From Cymodocea nodosa (Eukaryota > Streptophyta > Magnoliopsida > Alismatales > Cymodoceaceae): a stretch of 64,000 bases of DNA. Location of the stretch: NCBI GenBank assembly GCA_036874045.1, contig CM072340.1:8075001-8139000 (forward strand), given 5' to 3'. This document shows positions 57,326-64,000 of the stretch, one piece after another. A program made the position numbers and the translations under genes. The number at the start of each line of letters is the position of its first letter. Position 1 is the stretch's first letter. Below the pieces are notes generated by a model. It did not search any database. It worked only from the letters and a program-made list of their open reading frames with translations, and had not been told where the DNA came from.

Positions 57326-57890
57326 GCATAGAGTTCTCGTTGGTCAAACCATCCTTGCACACAAAACGAAAAATATTTTCAAGGATCAAACTATCCCTGC
57401 ACACCAAAAGAAAAATCTCTTTCAAGGATCAAAAACACCTTCTCAGGGAAAATCTCTCAAGTGAAAGAAAATTCAGTGAAGCATAAAAAGGTAAGATTTT
57501 CGTCACTGAAGATTTGAAGTATCAGAAGAAAGCAAATTCGGTGAAGCATAAAAAGACAAGATATTCGTCACTGAAGAATTGCTGAAGAATAAAGAAGAAG
57601 AACAAGAAGAAAGATCTCAAATAGGGAGAAATGTTTTAAATTCCGCAAATTAGTTTTCTCTGTTTGTAGTTATGAAATTGTATAGATGAAACATGGTATC
57701 GAAATATAATTGAATCTATAATTTCTGAGGAGAATTGAATTGTATATTGTAATTGAAACCTTGAATAAAAATGATTTTATGAAAACAATGTCTCGACTTG
57801 TTTTTGAGATTTAAAGTTTCAATTATATTTCAGAAAATATTAAAAATACACAATTCACCCCCCTCTTGTGTAGCCATGCGATCCTACAAG

Positions 57891-57902
57891 TGGTATCAGA
57901 GC
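57891..57902 (+). other. CoE primer-binding site (initiator Met tRNA)
   Basis: TGGTATCAGAGC two bases after the LTR end. Confidence 0.95.
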
Positions 57903-58088
57903 TTTGCTAATAATCTTTGAAATAAAATCTATACCAACTTATTTAATATCATTGCTTATTCTACCTTTCTTGTTTTTAAACAGAAATTAATATCTGAGCA
58001 TACGTTTAACTTTCTTGATTTAAGGCTCAAGTTGTTTTAAAGCTTTTAGACTGTTTAAAATCAAATAGGTTGAAAAATCTAAGGTAAG

Positions 58089-60324
58089 ATGGCTACTAGA
58101 AATGGTAATTTTTCTTTATATGAAGGCCAAAATCTTAATCGTCCTCCTTTATTTGATGGAATACATTTTGAATATTGAAAATATAGGATGACTGTTTTCC
58201 TTCAAAGTATAGATCATAAGTTGTGGTTCATGATTTCTAAACCATATACTTCATTAACTACTCCTTATAATACTTGGACAATTACTGAAAAAGAAAATGA
58301 AACTCTGAATGCTAAGGGTTTAAATATTTTATTTTGTGCATTGAGTTATAAACAGTTCAGTAAAGTGTCAGCATATAAATCTGCTTATGAGGTGTGGCAT
58401 GCATTAGAAGTTTCACATGAAGGTACTTCTCAAGTTAAAGAGACTAAAATAAACATGTTGATTCATAAGTATGAACTCTTTAAGATGCATGAAGACGAAA
58501 ATGTTTCTGAGATGTTTTCCAGATTTCTTGATATCATAAACTCTTTAAAATGTTTAGGAAAGAATTTTGAATAGAAGGATTTGGTGAGGAAAATTCTCAG
58601 ATCCCTAAGTTCTAAATGGTCTTAGAAAGTAACATCAATTGAGGAATCACGAGACTTAAATGTTTATACTATGAATGAACTTATAGGAAATTTAACAGCT
58701 TATGAAATTCAATTAAATGAATCACTGAGTCACAACAAATTAAAAATGAAGAAAGAAATAGCCTTCGAAATTAATTCAAATTCAGATATATCTATTGATT
58801 CTGACGAGGATTTGATTTTGTTGACTAGGAAATTCAAGAAAGCATGGAAAGCTAGGAAACAGTAAAGGAACAAAAATGATAAACCCTCAACGTCAAAATC
58901 ACTGAATGACAAGAATTCTTCATCCAAAAAGTATGTATGTTACAACTATAAGAAACTTGGACATCTTTCTCCAGATTGTCCTATGAGGAAAAATGAAAAG
59001 CAAAGTAGGACAAATCAGAAGAAGACGGCTTAGAAAACTTAGAAAAAGTTTTACAAGAAAAAGGCTTTGAAGGTCACTTGGGATGACACGTCTGAAGAGT
59101 CTGAATCTGAGGAATCAGCATCAAAATCTTCACATTCAGAAGAACAAGAGTTAAAAGATGTTGCTCATGGCAGATGAGTCTAAGGTAATATCTGATCTTG
59201 AAAGTCATTCAGATTTCAACTTTGATGAATTATTATGTGCTTATCATGCATTATTACAAAAACTTAAAGTATGTAAACTGGAAAATAAGAATATTAGAAA
59301 ATTTTCATCCATTATGGAAGAAGAAAATTGTTTCCTGTCTACTACATTAGAAAAGTTTAAATATGATAATGAAAATCATGCTAGAGATTTGCAAAAATTT
59401 AGATTTAATGAATGTATCTTGCATGAACAAATACAAAATATAAATGCTGAAAAATTAAAGATAGAATCTGAAAATGAAATGTTGAGAAACAATATAAATG
59501 AACTTGAATTAGAGATAGATAAATTAAAACTGAGAGAGCAAGATTTAAATTCTACCATTGAGAAATGGAATTTAAGTCAAACTAAGTTAGACAAACTAAC
59601 TAGTACCCCTGCGGCGTCTTATAAATTTGGCTTAGGATTTGATTATCCTGAATCTCAAGCTAATAAACGATTTATTAGTTGCAGTTCAAGTAAATCTAAG
59701 ACTAAAATTCCTTTTATTATGAAACAAGGTAATAAATATGTAGAAGTAGGTACTTCAATTGATTAATCATGCAGTAATAATATAAATCAATGTGATTTGT
59801 CAAATTGTACTTCTAACATGACTATAAATGTTTCTAAAAATCTTGTTTCTTGTTCTGGAAATTCAGTTTCTAATGTTTCTAAAATTTTAGACAATTGTAG
59901 TATACTGAAAATTCAGAAACCTGAGCATGTAATTCAATACACTAGTATTAGACCAATTACTCATTCTGCATGTGATAAAACTAAAAATTCTTATGTAGAA
60001 AAAGATTTTGTATATACGAAAAATGTTAATACAAGTACAAAATCTTGGTATGAACTTACTGAAATAAATAAGCATGACCAAAATAAATTAACATCTGATA
60101 AAAATCTGTTTGGTCTTGATTATACTACATCTGAAAACAAAAAGAATGATTGTAAAAGTAATAATGCTATATGTGAGTATGAAGCTAATGATAAATCAAT
60201 AGTACTTACAACTAATAAGAATATAAATGATAATGTTAAACTATTTTTAAACAAAAAAAAGAAATATGCGTTTAATGAACTTGGTCCTCAACAACATTGG
60301 GTACCAAGAAAAAGTTTTTCTTAA
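58089..60324 (+). pseudogene. CoE gag with capsid, zinc knuckle and long coiled coil, broken
   Basis: The ATG at 58089 starts a UBN2-type capsid (RPPLFDGIHFEY, YEVWHALEVSHEGT). Stops lie near 58176, 58572 and 58623. The knuckle near 58938-58980 is CYNYKKLGHLSPDC, where the second Cys is Tyr as in CoG. A frameshift near 59150 leads to a coiled coil (about 59270-59600; ESENEMLRNNINELELEIDK). A Ser/Asn/Lys-rich tail follows, ending QQHWVPRK at about 60310. The extended gag is typical of SIRE-type copia elements. The segment after 59766 (TAA near 59764) has no recognised domain. Confidence 0.82.
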
Positions 60325-60327
60325 TTT

Positions 60328-60600
60328 GTGTTGCAGGAGGAAACAACATCAAAATGGATCTTGGACAATGGAGCGTCAAGTCACATGACCGGACAGAAAA
60401 GTCTATTACAAAATTTTACAAATACCATGAAAGGAAGTGTAACATTTGGAAACAAAAGCAAAGATAAAATCATAGGTGTGGGCAATGTTCAAATAACTCC
60501 TACTTGTATTATTTCGAATGTACTATATGTAGAAAACCTAGGATTTAATTTGCTGAGTGTCATAAAACTAACTGAAAATGGATAAAGGTATATTTTTTTA
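60328..60600 (+). pseudogene. CoE protease fragment
   Basis: The aspartic protease has WILDNGASSHMTG, so the triad is DNG instead of D-S/T-G. The fold continues through VTFGNKSKDKIIGVGNVQI and NVLYVENLGFNLLSV. It breaks at TAA 60583-60585, close to a deletion junction at about 60600. Integrase, which should follow, is absent. Confidence 0.82.
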
Positions 60601-62383
60601 AATTAGAGATCAATAGAGAGATTGATGATTTATCTGAGAAAATCAAAAATATGAACTTAAATGATCAAACTAATGATGAAAGTGATGTACCTTTAGATGT
60701 TGATGAGAATATTGAGGAAAATCAAAGAAATTGGTGTTATTCTTCATCACATCCCATTACTCAAGTCATTGGTAATATTAATGAGGGAGTTAAAACTAGA
60801 GCTTCAGTAAATTTAAATAATATGTGTATGCTTGTTTCTATGGTGGAACCAAGGAATATATAAGAAGCATTATCTGATGAAAATTGGATAGTGTCAATGC
60901 AAGAAGAACTAAATCAATTCATTAGAAATGATGTATGGGAATTAGTCTCTCCACTAGAAAATCAGTCCATAATAGGTACAAAGTGGATCTTTAGAAACAA
61001 AACTAACGAAACTGGTCAAGTTATAAGGAATAAAGCTAGATTAGTTGCACAAGGGTATACATAGGAAGAAGGATTTGATTATGATGAAACATTTGCTCCA
61101 GTGGCTAGGTTAGAAAGTATTAGAATATTATTGGCCTATGCTTATTATATGGATTTTAAATTATATCAAATGGATGTAAATAGTGCATTTCTAAATGGTT
61201 TAATTAATGAAGAAGTCTATGTAAAACAACCACCTGGATTTGAAGATATTAAAAATCCTGACTTTGTGTATAAATTGAAGAAAGCCTTATATGGTTTGAA
61301 GCAAACACTTAGATCATGGTATGAAAGATTGTCTACTTTTTTAATAGAAAAAGGCTATATCATGGGAAAAGTGGATCATACTCTATTTATTAAGAGAGAT
61401 GGTAAAGAACAGATTGTTGTTCAAATATACGTGGATGATATAATCTTTGGAGCAACCTCTGATAAGTTGATAGAAATATTCTCTAAAGAGATGACTAATT
61501 AGTTTGAAATGAGTATGATAGGAGAACTTTCATATTTTCTAGGACTTCAAATTAAGCAAATGGATAAAGGTATATTTTTAAATCAGGAAAAATATGCAGA
61601 TGAAATGTTTAAGAAATTTAATTTTAATGATACAAGGATTCAAGGAACTCCTATGAGTACTACTTTAAAGTTAGATATTGATGACATAGGAAAATCTATA
61701 GATCAAAGAAAATACAGAAGTATGATTGGTTCTTGACTTTATTTGACTACTAGTAGACCTGATATTATGTTTGCTGTGTGTGTTTGTGCTAGATTTCAAT
61801 CTAATCTAATCCTAAAGAATCACACTTAGTTGCAGTTAAAAGAATATTTAGATATATACAAGGAACTAAAAATTTCAGACTGTATTATTTTAAGGATAGT
61901 TCAATAGATCTTATAGGATATACTGATGTTGATTATGCAGGATCTAAATCTGATAGAAAGAGTACCAGTGACACATGTCAATTATTGGGAAATAATTTGG
62001 TGTCATGGTTTAGTAAAAAGCAAAACTGTGTAGCACTTTCTACTACAGAAGCTGAATATGTTGCTGTTGCACTGTGTTGTACTCAGATTCTATGGATAAG
62101 GCAAACTTTAGAAGATTTTGGATTATCTTATGATACAACTGAGATTTATTGTGACAGTAGTTCTGCAATAAATCTTTCCAAAAATCCTGTATTACATTCA
62201 AGAGCAAAGCATATAGAGGTTAGTCATCATTTTCTAAGAGATAACGTAATTAAAGCAAAAATTAAATTAGAATTTGTGTCTAGTAAAAATGAATTAGCTG
62301 ATATATTTACAAAACCTCTAGATGAAAATACATTCTGCAACATTAGATTAAATTTAGGTATTTGTAGGCTATGTGATGTATAA
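60600..62383 (+). pseudogene. CoE reverse transcriptase and RNase H, broken
   Basis: The frame begins in the linker between integrase and RT (GVKTRASVN near 60786). RT has ARLVAQGYT, YQMDVNSAFLNGLINEEVYV, LYGLKQTLRSWYERL and YVDDIIFG (near 61430). Stops lie near 60860, 61062, 61500 and 61734, and a frameshift lies in 61780-61850. RNase H has IGYTDVDYAGS and a complete C-terminal half: STTEAEYVAV, IYCDSSSAINLSKNP, HIEVSHHFLRD and ADIFTKPL. It ends at TAA 62381-62383. Confidence 0.87.
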
Positions 62384-63446
62384 AATGCTTAAACTCCACA
62401 TAAAAAGATAAATATTATTGATGATGTTGTTCACCTCATAGATATTATATACTTATTATAAATATCTAAAGTAATATCTAAACTGCTGCTTAAGATACTA
62501 TGTATTTATTTTAAAATCATAGTAGTATCTTATTGATTTTAAGTAGTTTATCAATTTTAATGGTTTTTATGATTTTAAGTGGAAGTGTAAATGAAAAACA
62601 TTAAATACTTCTGACATTCTGAAATTTTGATTAAATGTTTTCTTTGAATCAAGGAAAATCCATATGATCATGCATAAATTTGACTTAATTGATTAAACTT
62701 GTAGAATAAGTTATATGTAACTCATCTTAAACTGTTAATCAAAAGTATAAGCTTATTGAAAATGATTCATATTCTAAGTACAATCTTAGAAGTAAAAATT
62801 GTATGAGATTTGTGTTTTATTGCATCTGTATTAATGGAATACATATATACTGTGCTTAAAATGAAAAGTGCTTACAAAGTGAAAATCTTTGAGAGTTTAT
62901 TGATCAGTTTGATCACTAGCCTTTTGTACTTGAGCAGATAGGTATGTAAGGATTGTTGTCCTGAAAAAGGATTCTTTAAATCTGGTAACCTAAGGTCTTG
63001 ATCAAATCTGGGATTGTTGACTAAAGGCTCATTACACGGGTACATTAGAAAGCTCTTGTATGATTCAAGCTTTTCAAACTAACTTTTAAAGAAAATTATC
63101 AATATTTACTGTTTTGAAAAGAAAAAGTTGTTTATTAGTTACAGATATCTTTGAATCGCATATAGTTTCTACCAATATGACTACTGATTTATTGAATCAA
63201 CATTAGTACTTTTGAAAACATTTATTTGAGATACATTCTTTTATTCTCCTTGAATTAATCACTTTGAGTTCAAAGTTGTGTTTTGATTCATATATAGTAG
63301 GAATTGATTCTGGAAATCATTTTTGATGATGTCAGGATAACAGAAGTTTTTGAAAAGAAAATTTAAAAGTATAGTTATACTTAACATCTATTGTCACTAC
63401 AAGTATATTTTGTATTTTGATTGAATATATTTGAAGTATATTTGTA
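62384..63446 (+). other. CoE 3' noncoding module, homologous to the gypsy 3' module
   Basis: No gene is seen. From about 62660 to 63446 it aligns by eye with GyA 16530-17315 on the same strand. The best stretch is about 62885-63075, with shared landmarks GAGAGTTTATTGA, TTTTGTACTTGAGCAGATAG, GTATGTAAGGATTGTTG and GGTACATTAGAAAGCTC. Homology ends at the PPT. Confidence 0.8.
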
Positions 63447-63455
63447 GGGGGAGGA
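63447..63455 (+). other. CoE polypurine tract
   Basis: GGGGGAGGA follows TATTTGTA and precedes the presumed start of the 3' LTR. This tract form is usual before copia 3' LTRs. Confidence 0.7.
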
Positions 63456-63462
63456 TTAACAA

Positions 63463-64000
63463 TGTCGAAAATAGATTAATATAATTTAGAATACAAATCT
63501 TAGTTAATCTAAATTAATGTACTCTTAAAATCTTGATGAAATAATTTAAAAAGACAAATAAACTATTTTAGATTCAAAGGACAAAATGTTCAAATAGTTT
63601 ACAATGTTCTCAAGATAATGTTAAGTTTAGCATGTGTGTTGTTTTCGGAACGTTTCAGTTGGAAGCATCTGAAAATTGTTGTGTACTAACTAGATTTTTT
63701 GTTAGATAAGGTAACGTGTAAAACTGCCTTTGTACAGCGTTTTACTCGTTATGTTAGTTAACTCAACGAGTTTTACTTGAATATTTCGGGTACCTTGATT
63801 GAATAAACTTTATTTAATATTTATTTAATTTCTAAACCCGACTTCTCTTCACGTTAAGTTATACGCCTAAAAACCCTATTTAAACACTTATTACATGGGA
63901 ACTTAGGTTATTTGTAAACTTTGTCAAGAAAATCTTTCCCGCTTGGTTCTTATTACACTGGTGAAAAATTTTTGGACGAGAAAGTTTATTTTGCAGGAAA
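63463..64000 (+). repeat. CoE 3' LTR, cut by the window edge
   Basis: The TG at 63463 is the most likely LTR start but is not confirmed. U3 has a GTTAACTCAACGAG-type motif near 63757-63770. The last 54 bases match the 5' LTR at 57109-57162. The upstream 480 bp do not resemble the 5' LTR by eye. Confidence 0.55.

Larger units (their letters stand above)
56127..57888 (+). repeat. CoE 5' LTR (left end uncertain)
   Basis: It ends CCTACA at 57888, two bases before the PBS. Distal U3 (about 56440-57016) is packed with CACGTG boxes and AACTCGTTAAGTTAG-like motifs. The segment 56584-56713 is homologous to reverse-complemented 27241-27363 of gypsy GyB. The TATA box is at 57318. After it come two tandem duplications: 42 bp (57345 and 57387) and 64 bp (57471 and 57535). 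The 54 bp at 57109-57162 recur at 63947-64000 with two differences, but DNA upstream of the two copies differs. Confidence 0.7.
56127..64000 (+). mobile_element. CoE: Ty1/copia SIRE-like element without integrase, nested in GyC
   Basis: A 5' LTR ends at 57888, followed by the iMet PBS, a long coiled-coil gag, protease, RT and RNase H. A noncoding 3' module follows, then a PPT and the start of a 3' LTR that leaves the window. The left boundary is set only by where GyC homology ends (about 56126) and is uncertain. Integrase is missing, so the element is defective. Confidence 0.82.

Noticed and set aside
57148..57360. A 70-codon minus-strand open frame in the CoE LTR
   Set aside because: It overlaps the TATA box of the LTR on the other strand, has no homology I recognise, and lies in AT-rich noncoding DNA.
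62384..63446. Explaining the module shared by CoE and the gypsy elements as a misassembly
   Set aside because: The copies are diverged at many sites and are each followed by their own type of PPT and LTR. A recent assembly duplication would be nearly identical.

Overview
The window looks like intergenic heterochromatin of a flowering plant, probably a eudicot. It is AT-rich and is filled almost end to end with nested LTR retrotransposons. I see no intact single-copy host gene, tRNA or rRNA. The species cannot be told from the sequence. Seven elements can be separated by LTR ends (TG...CA), primer-binding sites, polypurine tracts (PPT), target-site duplications (TSD) and protein domains. The names are mine.

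Layout. GyA (+) is a Ty3/gypsy, Athila-like element at 1-5884 plus 15049-19755, entering from the left edge. GyD (-, 5885-15048) is a gypsy element of the same family, inserted in GyA's F-box gene with a 5-bp TSD. CoG (+, 19756-25767) is a Ty1/copia SIRE-like element, apparently hit in its 5' LTR by GyA and in its RNase H by GyB. GyB (-, 25768-47543) is another gypsy copy. It carries the complete copia element CoF (-, 40780-46439, TSD AAAAC) and is cut in its 5' LTR by GyC (+, 47544 to about 56126). GyC is in turn interrupted by the SIRE-like copia CoE (+, about 56127 to the right edge). All coding regions are broken by stops, frameshifts or deletions, so nearly every gene is called a pseudogene.

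The gypsy family is unusual. Its PBS matches tRNA-Asp and its protease has the DLGA/DLGV motif, both as in Athila. The first open frame begins directly with a CCHC zinc knuckle and runs NC-PR-RT-RH-IN with no capsid domain. Downstream of integrase come an env-position ORF of the plant-transposon-domain type, then a separate capsid-type gag ORF, then an intronless F-box gene of 379 codons. Both GyA and GyB show this order, so it belongs to the family and is not a local accident. GyD is an internally deleted derivative that lost everything from mid-integrase through the F-box gene.

A second theme is sharing of noncoding DNA between superfamilies. A block of roughly 0.8 kb just before the PPT is clearly homologous between the gypsy elements and the copia element CoE, and so is part of U3. 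Short hairpins built on TCCGTTGAGTTA / TAACTCAACGGA recur in LTRs and spacers of both superfamilies. U3 regions also carry 42-bp hairpin arrays and clustered CACGTG boxes, and the CoG LTR has a chain of seven consecutive hairpins. All comparisons were made by eye; no alignment or database search was run.
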